Assembly (NCBI RefSeq): GCF_020149935.1
Contig: NZ_CP083757.1
Coordinates: forward strand, 1,798,001-1,862,000
Direction: 5' to 3'
Length of the DNA stretch: 64,000 bases
From: Marinilongibacter aquaticus
GTDB lineage: Bacteria > Bacteroidota > Bacteroidia > Cytophagales > Spirosomataceae
The notes under the pieces are model-generated. The model was not told the origin of the DNA. It worked only from the letters and a program-made list of their open reading frames with translations, and ran no database searches. Below, in pieces: positions 7,744 through 16,156 of this stretch. Position numbers and translations under genes: made by a program. Within the stretch, counting starts at the first letter, position 1; every line of letters begins with the position of its first letter.

Positions 7744-8783
7744 TTCCAGCCCCTTTTCAATGCTCCAAAATACGCCGCCCAATACGGATCTTTCTCGGTG
7801 TAGGGCAGATCGTACATTTGCTCTTCGCTTATCAATTTCAAACCCTTTCCTTTTTCTGTAATCTTGCCTACCGCCGTGCAGGGAATTTCATGTGCCTGCA
7901 AGGCATCGATCACCACCTGTTCTTTTCCCGCTTCTGTCGCAATGAGCATACAGCCCTCGCCAATTACAGCACGTGGATCCAGATCAAACAAACGGCACAC
8001 TTCTTTCTGAGCTTGGCCTATGGGCAGCTTTTCATTTTGTATTTCGATTCCCAAATTCGACGCAACAGCGAGTTCATAAAGTGCTCCTAAAATACCGCCC
8101 TCGGTGACATTGTGCATGGCCGAAACCACTCCCGTTTTACGAGCAATTTGGGCCTCGTCGAGTACGGAAAGTCTGGAAAATTCGGAAGCCGCTGAAACGT
8201 AAACCTCTTGTCCCAATTGCCTTTTTACTTCTTGCGGAAAACTCATGGCCAAAAGAGCCGTAGCCGACATAGCCGCTTTTTTGGTGACAAGGATTGTTTG
8301 CCCCGCTTTCGCATTTTTCGACAATTTAATTTCATCCAAAGGGGCCACAGCCGAGAAAGTTCCTCCTCCCGAAATGGTGGATTCCAAACCTGGGATAAAA
8401 CCAGTATGCCCTCCCGAAATACTCATCCCGATTTCGCGGCAAAAACGATCGATGTAATGCCAATATTCACTAAAATCACTTCGGCTCATGCTGGCCGGAA
8501 GATTCAAAACAAACTGTCCGAATTGAGGAGCAAAACCACTTGTAGCCACATCGTTGGCGATAAGGTGCACCGAAAGAAAAGCCGATTCTTCCAAACCCAA
8601 ACTTGGGATCAAAGAAAGAGGATCACTGGAGGAAATCAGGCCGCGTCCATCGCCCAAATCCACCACAGATACATCGACACCAAATGCCGGCCCGCAAAAC
8701 AGTTCGCTTCTTGCCGAGCCCGTTTTTCCGAAAATCAACGATTTGAAAGCTTCGTGATCTATTTTCCCCAGATTGCTTTCCAT
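7740..8783 (-). CDS. AIR synthase/HypE-related ATP-binding protein
   Basis: A 347-aa member of the PurM/HypE/ThiL/SelD superfamily, whose members phosphorylate or activate substrates with ATP. Visible are the N-terminal nucleotide-binding half (LISSSDPLSLIPSLG, HLIANDVATSGFAPQF, ISGGHTGF) and the C-terminal half (VSAMHNVTEGGILGALYELA, then VIGEGCMLIA). It lacks the GDDAA motif of classical ThiL, so I would not call it thiamine-phosphate kinase; the HNVTEGGI stretch is closer to HypE-like proteins. It lies 4 bp after the methyltransferase gene and overlaps the ThiE-like gene. A phosphorylation step in TPP metabolism is plausible but inferred. Confidence 0.83.
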   Translation of the reverse strand: MESNLGKIDHEAFKSLIFGKTGSARSELFCGPAFGVDVSVVDLGDGRGLISSSDPLSLIPSLGLEESAFLSVHLIANDVATSGFAPQFGQFVLNLPASMSRSDFSEYWHYIDRFCREIGMSISGGHTGFIPGLESTISGGGTFSAVAPLDEIKLSKNAKAGQTILVTKKAAMSATALLAMSFPQEVKRQLGQEVYVSAASEFSRLSVLDEAQIARKTGVVSAMHNVTEGGILGALYELAVASNLGIEIQNEKLPIGQAQKEVCRLFDLDPRAVIGEGCMLIATEAGKEQVVIDALQAHEIPCTAVGKITEKGKGLKLISEEQMYDLPYTEKDPYWAAYFGALKRGWK

Positions 8784-8787
8784 AAAA

Positions 8788-9507
8788 TCAATCTTTGAAT
8801 CGAATGATCAGACCGAAGAAATCGCCGTAGGGCACACTCCACTGCTGCACGGGAAACCATTTGGGAAGCCCCGTACAGGTCCATTCTACAGTATATTCTC
8901 TTCCCTGCAAGGCTTCGGCTATAATGGCCTTTAAATGGTTGGGCGTATAAAAGGTGGCCGTCACGTAGAAAGGATTTTTGCCGAACACTTGTTGCACACG
9001 CCGTCTCAATACTTTCGGCGAATTGCGGTTCATCATGCCCATTACAATACCATGGCGGGCCACCCGTGCGGCCTCTCGAATTACAGCCACAGGATCGCGG
9101 TAATATTCGAAAGTGGTGATGAATGCCAATGCATCGAAAGTGTTGTCGCGAAAAGGCATGTGATGCGAATCGGCCATAACCAAATCGCCTTTGAATAAAT
9201 GCACCGCTTGAGAGAGCATCAGGGGCGAAATGTCACCACCCGAAGCCTTGATACCGATTTCGTGCCACCAACGCGTAAAACGGCCCGTTCCGCATCCAAA
9301 TTCGAGCAATTCCTTTATTCGCGGTTCTTTCGACAAAAGCTGTTGCATAACTTTCTTTTGCCAAACTTCGGCCCTTTTGTAACGGCCTTCGTACCATAAT
9401 TCGTAGGTATCGGTGTGCTCACGATTGAAAAACCATTCGGGTCTCCCCTGCCAGTTTTGATCTCTAGAGGGGATCAAAACGCCATTTCCTTCTTTTGTGA
9501 TTTCCAT
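8788..9507 (-). CDS. Class I SAM-dependent methyltransferase
   Basis: A 239-aa Rossmann methyltransferase of the UbiE/Methyltransf_11 type. Motif I is LLEFGCGTGRF (67-77), followed by ASGGDISPLML and the post-I acidic MADSHHMPFRDNTFDAL stretch. It is the first gene after the TPP riboswitch and heads four tightly packed genes. Its substrate is unknown; regulation by thiamine pyrophosphate and linkage to ThiE-like and AIRS-like genes point to a thiamine-related molecule. The Trm112-like product from the end of the operon may be its activating partner. Confidence 0.87.
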   Translation of the reverse strand: MEITKEGNGVLIPSRDQNWQGRPEWFFNREHTDTYELWYEGRYKRAEVWQKKVMQQLLSKEPRIKELLEFGCGTGRFTRWWHEIGIKASGGDISPLMLSQAVHLFKGDLVMADSHHMPFRDNTFDALAFITTFEYYRDPVAVIREAARVARHGIVMGMMNRNSPKVLRRRVQQVFGKNPFYVTATFYTPNHLKAIIAEALQGREYTVEWTCTGLPKWFPVQQWSVPYGDFFGLIIRFKD

Positions 9508-9582
9508 TTGCTTTGTGTTTTTTCATTTTCAACCTGAAATGGCCATAGGCTAAAATGAGAAGCACAAATGGAATATATTCGT

Positions 9583-9656
9583 ACTGCATTCCTACGTTGG
9601 TACTAACCAAATCAGGTTCGCGGGTATAATCTCAGCCCAAAGGGCACCCCGTGCAC
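9583..9656 (-). promoter_or_regulatory. TPP riboswitch (THI element)
   Basis: Read on the minus strand, the sequence contains GGGGTGCCC, then GGGCTGAGA, ACCCG, GAACCTGAT, and TTGGTTAGTACCAACGTAGG in that order. These match the conserved core of the thiamine pyrophosphate aptamer (P2/P3 CUGAGA bulge, P4/P5 CCUGAU segment). P3 is short. The aptamer starts a few bases downstream of a TAGCTTTG promoter box and lies about 75 bp before the methyltransferase start, so high TPP should lower expression of the operon 9507-6858. No obvious terminator hairpin follows it, so control may act on translation. Confidence 0.95.
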
Positions 9657-9659
9657 TTG

Positions 9660-9667
9660 CAAAGCTA
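9660..9667 (-). promoter_or_regulatory. -7 promoter box of the TPP-riboswitch operon
   Basis: On the minus strand this is TAGCTTTG, matching TAnnTTTG. A TTG lies 22 bp upstream. The predicted RNA start falls at the 5' edge of the riboswitch aptamer, which fits a leader RNA that begins with the aptamer. Confidence 0.7.
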
Positions 9668-9764
9668 GAAAAACAAAACACAATTCGGACAAGACAGCCC
9701 AAATAATTGCCTCCGGCTTTCGTCAAAATCCCTTATATTCGTTTCCAACCCAAACCATAAAAAC

Positions 9765-10664
9765 ATGAATACACCCACCCATTTAAGCCGAAGAGCATTC
9801 ATTGGCTCCGTTGCTCCACTTGCCGGACTCCCGCTATTAGGTTCTTGGCCGTATCCCAGCTTTGCTACAGAAAAGTTTACCGTGGGAGCCATTATCGAAA
9901 GCATAATGAAAGAAGTGGACGGAGCTCCTTTTCCACGCACTGTGGATCAATTGCGTACAGGTAAGCTAGACCAGGAAGTGACGGGCATTGTTACAACGAT
10001 GTTTCCGACAATGGACGTGATTCAAAAAACTGCTGATTTAGGGGCCAATTTTATCATCGCTCACGAAACGCCTTTTTACAACAACAATGACGAAACAGAT
10101 TGGCTTCAAAACGATACCGCCTATCTGCACAAAATGGAGCTGATCCAAAAGCACAAAATAGCCATTTGGCGTTTTCACGATTATTGGCATCGGCATAAAC
10201 CCGATGGCATTATTATGGGAAACTTGATCAAACTAGGCTGGGAGAAACACTACGACCCGAACACTCCTCGTCTACTTACTTTACCCAAAAGCATGCCCAT
10301 TCGAGCCATTGCCGATTTGGCCAAAAATAAACTCGGCATTTCGACCGTTCGCATTGTAGGCAACCTGAAACAAGAATGTACACGCATTTATCTCGCCTTC
10401 GGCTATATGGATAGTCGCATGCAAATTGCAGCGATTGACCAATACAAACCGGATCTGATTTTAAGCGGCGAAACCCGTGAATGGGAAACAATTGAAAGGG
10501 TACGTGATGGACAACAAATGGGGCTGAACACCTCGATTATGGTATTGAGCCATGCCGTGAGCGAAGAAGCAGGCATGGAATATGCGGCCCAATGGTTACA
10601 GCCGAAGGTTCCGGGCATGAAAATCACCCATATTCCTTCTACAAATCCTTTCACTTTCTATTGA
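9765..10664 (+). CDS. Tat-exported Nif3-like dinuclear metal protein
   Basis: A 299-aa protein with a twin-arginine signal (SRRAFIGSVAPLAG, R9-R10) that ends around residue 35. The mature part resembles the Nif3/GTP cyclohydrolase I type 2-like fold: NFIIAHETPFYNN (H100, E101) takes the place of the HHP metal motif, and MVLSHAVSEEAGMEYAAQW near the C-terminus supplies the distal His/Glu pair. Nif3 proteins are normally cytoplasmic hexamers, so export is unusual. It diverges from the riboswitch operon; a near-consensus TATATTCG box lies at 9734-9741. Function unknown. Confidence 0.82.
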   Translation: MNTPTHLSRRAFIGSVAPLAGLPLLGSWPYPSFATEKFTVGAIIESIMKEVDGAPFPRTVDQLRTGKLDQEVTGIVTTMFPTMDVIQKTADLGANFIIAHETPFYNNNDETDWLQNDTAYLHKMELIQKHKIAIWRFHDYWHRHKPDGIIMGNLIKLGWEKHYDPNTPRLLTLPKSMPIRAIADLAKNKLGISTVRIVGNLKQECTRIYLAFGYMDSRMQIAAIDQYKPDLILSGETREWETIERVRDGQQMGLNTSIMVLSHAVSEEAGMEYAAQWLQPKVPGMKITHIPSTNPFTFY

Positions 10665-10674
10665 AGGGATAAAA

Positions 10675-11130
10675 TCAAGGTTGTTTCTTCCACACCTTGT
10701 CCGAAGCTTCGAGGTATTCGGGCAAGGCTGCCGAACCGTACCAAGGCACAAGTTGAAAATCCAGATATTTTGCTTGAACCGCGGGGTCTTCGGCCAACAG
10801 TTCTTGGGCTTCTTCCAATGTTTCGACATTGAAAATCAACAAGCCGCGGTAATCATAATTGTTTTTTCCGAATGGCCCAGCCACAATCAACTTGCCAGCT
10901 TTTACCATGCGTTCGATATTGTTGAGATGCCCACGGAAAGCCGCACTCCTTGCTTCTTTGTCTTCCGAAACATTGCTTCCCGAAGTGTAAATACCCAAAA
11001 CATAGGCCTTCATTCCATAGTCGTCGGCACCCAATTTTTGAGCCAAAGCTTCGTCGTAATTCGGATTTTGGTTTTGACCAAACACCCCAATTCCACAACA
11101 GCAGAATATGAAAGAAAGAAAAATCTTCAT
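10675..11130 (-). CDS. Secreted YciI-like protein
   Basis: A 151-aa protein with an N-terminal signal peptide (MKIFLSFIFCCCGIGVFGQ). The mature part has the YCII ferredoxin-like fold: YVLGIYTSGSN, then an AFRGHLNNIERMVKAGKL helix, AGPF, and LLIFNVETLEEAQELLAEDP followed by a hydrophobic strand. YciI-like domains occur in dioxygenase-like and sigma-factor-associated proteins; no activity can be assigned. It follows the small acetyltransferase gene by 10 bp and is probably co-transcribed with it. It converges on the Nif3-like gene. Confidence 0.82.
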   Translation of the reverse strand: MKIFLSFIFCCCGIGVFGQNQNPNYDEALAQKLGADDYGMKAYVLGIYTSGSNVSEDKEARSAAFRGHLNNIERMVKAGKLIVAGPFGKNNYDYRGLLIFNVETLEEAQELLAEDPAVQAKYLDFQLVPWYGSAALPEYLEASDKVWKKQP

Positions 11131-11140
11131 CGCTTAATAA

Positions 11141-11425
11141 TCATTGCAGTACATCCTGAATTTCGGGCATTCTTTCGAACATGCTTTTGGCAAAAGGACA
11201 GAGCGGAATCACTTTGATTTTATGTTCTCGCACATAATCCACCAAAGTCAACAGCAATTCTTTGCCTACACCTTGGCCTTTAAAATCGGGGTTCACCTCG
11301 GTATGGTCGATAATCAGCTTATCTTCCCCAGCCCAAGAATAGGTCATTCGGCCGGCTTCCACTTCATCCCCGTCCAATGCTTTGAAAACACCTTTGTGCT
11401 TTCCATTTACATGTTTAATTTCCAT
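11141..11425 (-). CDS. Small GNAT (YidJ/Gcn5-related) N-acetyltransferase
   Basis: A 94-aa protein matching the compact Gcn5-related family: VNPDFKGQGVGKELLLTLVDY holds the acetyl-CoA pyrophosphate loop, and PLCPFAKSMFER near the C-terminus is the family signature. Such proteins are cytoplasmic and of undefined substrate. It is the first gene of a two-gene unit with the YciI-like protein. A terminator for the upstream sulfatase separates it from that gene. Confidence 0.88.
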   Translation of the reverse strand: MEIKHVNGKHKGVFKALDGDEVEAGRMTYSWAGEDKLIIDHTEVNPDFKGQGVGKELLLTLVDYVREHKIKVIPLCPFAKSMFERMPEIQDVLQ

Positions 11426-11452
11426 GCGTTAATTTTTTTTCAATATAAACAA

Positions 11453-11483
11453 AAAGCCTCATCTGCTTTACAGATGAGGCTTT
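11453..11483 (-). terminator. Terminator after the sulfatase gene
   Basis: A perfect 13-bp inverted repeat (AAAGCCTCATCTG with CAGATGAGGCTTT, 5-nt loop) is followed on the minus strand by a T-rich stretch. It lies 22 bp past the sulfatase stop. Confidence 0.92.
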
Positions 11484-11504
11484 GATTTCCATTAAGGAAA
11501 AGGT

Positions 11505-13073
11505 TTAATTCTTGGTGAATTCTATCTGTTTCCAGTCTTCCTCAATTGGGTCGTTGGCTTGAGCCGCCCCCGGCGTACTGCGGCCCTCTTGAATATATTT
11601 CACCAACAATGCTTTTAATTCCTTTACTTTTTCGGGGTTTTCTGCTTCGACATTGTGCGTTTCGCCTGGGTCTGTTTTCAAATTATACAATTGCAGTTCG
11701 GGCAAACCCTTCAGTTCTTTCGAACCCGGTCTGGGCATACTCCATCCACCAGAACCTGGGCACATGGCCAATTTCCAATCGCCCATACGGATGGCAAAGC
11801 TGCCGTTTATCGAATGGTGCACTGTGGCTTCTCGAATTGGACGATCAAGTTTTTCCTGAAACAATGCGGGTAAAATGCTGAAGCTATCCTCGGCTTCGTT
11901 GTCCTGAATTTCATGCCCCACAATTCCTGCACAAGTAGCGAAGAAATCGGTGGTACAGATGGTTTCATCCGAAACAGAACCTGCAGCCACTTTTCCTGGC
12001 CATTTCACAATAAAAGGCACTCTATGACCACCTTCAAAAATATCGGCTTTATGCCCTCTGTATACATAACTTGGATAATGGCCTTCGGCCTGCAGTTCAT
12101 CAATTTTGGCCGCAGGAGAGCAGCCGTTGTCCGATGTAAAAACGAGCAAAGTATTTTCTTCTATTCCAGCTTCTTTTATTGCCTTTTCCAATTCTCCCAT
12201 GTAGGCGTCGACCATCATTACAAAATCGCCATAGGGATTCAAACCACTTTTTCCCTGAAATTCTTTGGTAGGCAAAATAGGCGTGTGTGGAGACGGCAAA
12301 GCCAAATAAAGAAAGAAAGGTTTTCCAGCCATCGATTCTTTACGGATAAATTCCTCTGCCTTTTCGAAATAATGCGGCGTTACCTCTTCGTGAATGAAAT
12401 CGCTGCCCGTTGGGCCTTTTCTCCACCAAGAGTATTTTCCTTCGTTCACCGTTTCCCGATCGGGTTGCGAAGTGGCCATTCCATTTTCTACGTATACATA
12501 AGGAGCCATATCCAAAGAGCCCGCATGCCCATAAGCGTAATCAAAACCACGGCTATTGGGGCCGTTGCTGATGGGTTTCGTGAAGTCGATGTTTTCAAAA
12601 TCATCGGCATTCCAGCCATTACCCAAACCCAATGAATCGTTTTTAAGGGCCCAATCCCAGCCCAAATGCCATTTCCCCACAAAAGCGGTCGTATATCCTT
12701 TTTCTTTCAACATCGAGGCCACAGTCGCTTGATCGGGACGAATCAGGGCTTTGGATGTACCCGTAAGCACACCGCTTTTCAATGGACTTCTCCAATTGTA
12801 CCGTCCCGTAATTATCCCGTAACGCGTTGGCGTACACACTGCTGAGGAGGTGTGTGCATCGGTAAATCGCATACCTTCTGCGGCAATTAAATCCAAATTG
12901 GGAGTGGCAATTTTCCCCTCTGCGTTGAACGCCTGCACGTCGCCGATTCCCATATCGTCGGCCAAAACAAAAATGATATTGGGTGCCTGTTTCTCCTGTT
13001 TCTGACTTGTGCATTGCAGGCTCATCAAGAGCACCGCCAAAAAGGCCACATTTTTTACAATTCTTATTGACAT
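11505..13073 (-). CDS. Arylsulfatase-type sulfatase (lipoprotein)
   Basis: A 522-aa formylglycine-dependent sulfatase that removes sulfate esters. The N-terminus ends in a lipobox-like LMSLQC (C21), suggesting a lipid-anchored periplasmic or surface protein. NIIFVLADDMGIGD (33-46) supplies the first metal-binding aspartates. C80-T-P-T-R is the CxPxR site whose cysteine is converted to formylglycine. GKWHLG and TSDNG motifs follow. The protein resembles S1-family sulfatases acting on glycans, but the substrate is not determinable. No sulfatase-maturing enzyme gene is seen in the window. A terminator follows. Confidence 0.93.
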   Translation of the reverse strand: MSIRIVKNVAFLAVLLMSLQCTSQKQEKQAPNIIFVLADDMGIGDVQAFNAEGKIATPNLDLIAAEGMRFTDAHTSSAVCTPTRYGIITGRYNWRSPLKSGVLTGTSKALIRPDQATVASMLKEKGYTTAFVGKWHLGWDWALKNDSLGLGNGWNADDFENIDFTKPISNGPNSRGFDYAYGHAGSLDMAPYVYVENGMATSQPDRETVNEGKYSWWRKGPTGSDFIHEEVTPHYFEKAEEFIRKESMAGKPFFLYLALPSPHTPILPTKEFQGKSGLNPYGDFVMMVDAYMGELEKAIKEAGIEENTLLVFTSDNGCSPAAKIDELQAEGHYPSYVYRGHKADIFEGGHRVPFIVKWPGKVAAGSVSDETICTTDFFATCAGIVGHEIQDNEAEDSFSILPALFQEKLDRPIREATVHHSINGSFAIRMGDWKLAMCPGSGGWSMPRPGSKELKGLPELQLYNLKTDPGETHNVEAENPEKVKELKALLVKYIQEGRSTPGAAQANDPIEEDWKQIEFTKN

Positions 13074-13214
13074 AGTTTAATTGAGTTTAATGCGAAACCC
13101 AAACCAATACTTCATCCTTGTTTGAGGTTTCCCAATCAAAGTAAAGCTTTGTCAATTGTAAAGCCTGAGAAGAGTCAGAATAGGAATTATATTGGACAAG
13201 ATATCATTATAAAG

Positions 13215-13685
13215 TCAATCCACATGCATACGCATTGTGACAAGAAACTCTTCAAAACCAGCCTTTTTGTATGCCTTTATGGCGGATGCATTATCGGTAT
13301 ACACATCCAATTGCAGTTCGTGCACATCGCGTGAGGTCGCCCAATCTTTCAGAAAATCCATAACCTTACGGTTGAGCCCTTGCCCTCTGTGCGAAGGTTT
13401 CACATACATAAAACCCAAATAGGCTTGCTTATCATGATTCAGGTAAGGTTTCGAATCCAAGATTTTGACATAGGCCGACGCCACGATTTCGTCTTCGCAG
13501 ACCCCCACAATCACGTCTGCATCGGGGCTTTCCATCAATTCAGACAAATCGTAATAAATCTGTGTGTCGGGTAAAATCCGATGATTAAAAGGCAATTCAG
13601 CTTCAATTATTCCGCGTTGAAATGCATTCAAAACGGGCAATTCACTTTTTTTCGCCTTTCTTATTTCAATGGCTTTTTCGTTCAT
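13215..13685 (-). CDS. GNAT family N-acetyltransferase
   Basis: A 156-aa single-domain GNAT protein. The acetyl-CoA binding loop is in YLGFMYVKPSHRGQGLNRKV (R/QxxGxG type), with the C-terminal NASAIKAYKKAGFEE segment typical of the fold. It is separated from both neighbours by 70-140 bp, so it is probably expressed alone. The acceptor substrate is unknown. Confidence 0.88.
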   Translation of the reverse strand: MNEKAIEIRKAKKSELPVLNAFQRGIIEAELPFNHRILPDTQIYYDLSELMESPDADVIVGVCEDEIVASAYVKILDSKPYLNHDKQAYLGFMYVKPSHRGQGLNRKVMDFLKDWATSRDVHELQLDVYTDNASAIKAYKKAGFEEFLVTMRMHVD

Positions 13686-13757
13686 TTTTCAGACAGTTTC
13701 CAAATGGTTTTCAATAAACGATGGCCAATTAGCCCATTTTAATCGAAACAGCCATAC

Positions 13758-15185
13758 TTAACTCGCTTTTCGTTTGAAACGAATGGTCATTTTCTTCAAA
13801 CTGAACGCAGCGAAAATACACAAACATGGAAGAGCCGTCACAATGTATCGCCACTCGGAAAAACTATACACCACTGGATAAATAAAAAGTAAACTTTGCC
13901 CCAAAAGAGCCATTATTTTCAATTCTACACCGGCTTTTGGCCAAACCCACAATGTACCCAAAACACCAAAAAGCAAAACGAATACATAACTGGTGTTCCA
14001 CACATGCCTCAAAATCTTTTCCCCGATATTGTGCGGTTTGTAATAGTAAAATTTCTCCTCCTGCCGATAGTGTGCTCTTCGCACATCTTGTCCCAAAAAC
14101 AAACCGATCGGCAAAAGTTTTGAACCAAAATAAGCGATAAAAGGATGCTCTCTTTGAATGGACTTTTGCATGGCTTTCACACGCCCAAAAATCGCCGCTC
14201 TTTTGTCGGCTTCTTGTTCCCACAATGCACGGTTATTCTTGTTTTTGCCAAAGCAGGTTTGGCAATTTTCAAGTTCCTTTTGCAAAGCCTGTACACTTTC
14301 CAAATTGTATTCATCGGTAAAAACGTCATCCATTTGATAAGGCAAAACCAACTCCACATCGCCTAAATAAGGTAGGTGTAGGGGCACAGTGCCTACTTCA
14401 GGATTCAACAAATAATCTTCCTTCCCCAAGGCACCAAATGTGGCGGTAAGTTCACTGGCATGTGTCACGAAATTATCATAATACCAAGAGTACAAAGGCG
14501 TGCGAGTGAAAGGCACAATTTCCCCATATCGCTTGTAATTAAAAGGCATCCAACACAATTCGAACAGCACAAAACACGACAGCAAACAAGACAAAGCAAT
14601 TGCTTTCTCTTTTACACTCCATTTTTTCAAGAGGTAAAACACGATCAACCAAATCATGGCCACAAAACCGATGGGCTTAAGACTGATACAGATTGTGAGG
14701 CACAGAGAAGCCAGCAGGCAATTGAAATTAATGGACTTTAAAGGAGAACCAAAAGCGAAGTACAATGAAAAAATCAGAAAAGAGAGTGTCAGGCTTTCGG
14801 TCAGGATACGTAAATCGTAGAACGTTGGATACGGACACAAGGCATAAAGCAGAGCGGCTAAAAATGCCCATTTTTCACCCAAAAGCCTTTCGGACAAGCG
14901 ATACAAAGCCCATACGGACAATAGTGAAAACAAAATTTGAATGCTCACAATGACATCGAACAAATGGGATGCACCAAAGACCCGATCGCAAATCCGAATG
15001 AACAACGGATAACCGGGCATGCGGCTTTGTTCCAAAATTTCAAGGGACCCTCTGCCTGGGTTTAAGTACGAAGGCATATCAGATGCCGAAAAACTGAGGG
15101 AAGTGAGGCGTTCGTATTGCTGATTCAGTACTAAAAAAACAATGAAAAATTTAGTCAGTATTAAAACTAAAAGTTGTCGGAACAT
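13758..15185 (-). CDS. Membrane glycosyltransferase (ArnT/PMT-like, GT39 type)
   Basis: A 475-aa polytopic inner-membrane protein started at the ATG giving MFRQLLVL; a TTG eight codons upstream lies inside a large inverted repeat and is less likely. About ten hydrophobic helices are visible. The first periplasmic loop (SRMPGYPLF, after a PSYLNPGRGSLE stretch) resembles dolichyl/undecaprenyl-phosphate sugar transferases, which move a lipid-linked sugar onto a lipid or protein outside the membrane. No partner genes are adjacent. It diverges from the Crp/Fnr gene. Confidence 0.8.
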   Translation of the reverse strand: MFRQLLVLILTKFFIVFLVLNQQYERLTSLSFSASDMPSYLNPGRGSLEILEQSRMPGYPLFIRICDRVFGASHLFDVIVSIQILFSLLSVWALYRLSERLLGEKWAFLAALLYALCPYPTFYDLRILTESLTLSFLIFSLYFAFGSPLKSINFNCLLASLCLTICISLKPIGFVAMIWLIVFYLLKKWSVKEKAIALSCLLSCFVLFELCWMPFNYKRYGEIVPFTRTPLYSWYYDNFVTHASELTATFGALGKEDYLLNPEVGTVPLHLPYLGDVELVLPYQMDDVFTDEYNLESVQALQKELENCQTCFGKNKNNRALWEQEADKRAAIFGRVKAMQKSIQREHPFIAYFGSKLLPIGLFLGQDVRRAHYRQEEKFYYYKPHNIGEKILRHVWNTSYVFVLLFGVLGTLWVWPKAGVELKIMALLGQSLLFIYPVVYSFSEWRYIVTALPCLCIFAAFSLKKMTIRFKRKAS

Positions 15186-15189
15186 GAAA

Positions 15190-15223
15190 AGTTTTGTTGT
15201 ACAGTACAAGTGTACTCAAAACT
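15190..15223. repeat. 34-bp nested inverted repeat in the divergent intergenic region
   Basis: AGTTTTG at the left end pairs with CAAAACT at the right end, and GTAC-based dyads are nested inside: TTGTACAGTACAA (15197-15209) and AGTACAAGTGTACT (15203-15216). It lies 5 bp upstream of the glycosyltransferase start and about 170 bp before the Crp/Fnr gene. It could be an operator or a hairpin in the glycosyltransferase leader. Confidence 0.6.
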
Positions 15224-15390
15224 CTGACATCGCTTGAACCCGCACAGAAATACTTATTTAACGGCAAAAGGTTAAAACCAAGCTTTGCTTTTAATACACG
15301 AAAAATCAAAAATGAGCTTGAAAAAAATTTTTATGTCCCCATCTTTGTTCACTACCTATTGAAAGGCCAAAGTCGAATCAGCACTTATTC

Positions 15391-16017
15391 ATGAGTACAT
15401 CACAAGAAAGCACCAAAAATTTCGGTACAAGTCCAAGATTAGATGCCAAACTCCGCGAGTATGGGATCATCAAAAAATTGGAGGCCGGAGACATCATCCT
15501 GAATGACAACGCCTACATCCGTTCCATTCCGATCGTGATGAGCGGCAGCATCCGTGTAATGCGAACCGACGACGAAGGCCGCGAAATTCTGCTGTATTAC
15601 ATCCAACCTGGAGAAAGCTGCATCATGTCGTTTTTGGGCGGCATGCACCAAGAAACCAGCAAAGTGAAAGCAGTAGCCGAAGAAGATACGGAAATCCTTT
15701 TTATTGGTATCGAAAAGGTGCATACGCTGATTCAAGAATACCCCGAATGGCTGGAGTATATTTTTAAACTTTACCACAAACGTTTCGAAGAATTGCTCGA
15801 AGTTGTAAATGCCATTGCTTTCAAAAAACTCGACGAACGCCTGCTCGATTTCATCCGCAGAAAAGCCGAACTTTCGAAAAACAAAACTTTGCACACCACA
15901 CACGAACAATTGGCCATGGATTTGGGCACAGCCCGCGTGGTGGTTTCGAGGCTGCTGAAACAAATGGAAGAACAAGGTTTTGTAAAACTGGGAAGAAACA
16001 AGATCACTTTGCTCTAA
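15391..16017 (+). CDS. Crp/Fnr family transcriptional regulator
   Basis: A 208-aa protein with an N-terminal cyclic-nucleotide-type beta barrel (about 30-130, including LLYYIQPGESCIMSF) and a C-terminal winged helix (HTTHEQLAMDLGTARVVVSRLLKQMEEQGFV). It lacks the N-terminal cysteine cluster of Fnr, so it probably does not sense oxygen through an Fe-S cluster. Two rhodanese genes follow on the same strand, behind a Crp/Fnr-like dyad at 16094-16109; the regulator probably controls them, which would fit a redox or sulfur-stress role. Confidence 0.9.
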   Translation: MSTSQESTKNFGTSPRLDAKLREYGIIKKLEAGDIILNDNAYIRSIPIVMSGSIRVMRTDDEGREILLYYIQPGESCIMSFLGGMHQETSKVKAVAEEDTEILFIGIEKVHTLIQEYPEWLEYIFKLYHKRFEELLEVVNAIAFKKLDERLLDFIRRKAELSKNKTLHTTHEQLAMDLGTARVVVSRLLKQMEEQGFVKLGRNKITLL

Positions 16018-16093
16018 ACGCTTGCCTATTTCAATGCCCTAGCAGCCCTTTATTTGCCCTTACTTTCAGGACCTTGCATAATTTTCTTTCTCC

Positions 16094-16138
16094 TGTAACA
16101 TAAGTCACTGTGGGTTTTCTGTTTATGCCCCAATTTTG
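16094..16138 (+). promoter_or_regulatory. Candidate Crp/Fnr operator and promoter before the rhodanese pair
   Basis: TGTAAC (16094-16099), a 4-bp spacer and GTCACT (16104-16109) form an imperfect Crp/Fnr-type dyad (4 of 6 positions symmetric). A CAATTTTG box at 16131-16138 resembles TAnnTTTG. If transcription starts near 16143, the dyad is centred near -41.5, the class II activator position. Confidence 0.5.
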
Positions 16139-16156
16139 TGTCATCACTAAAACAAA

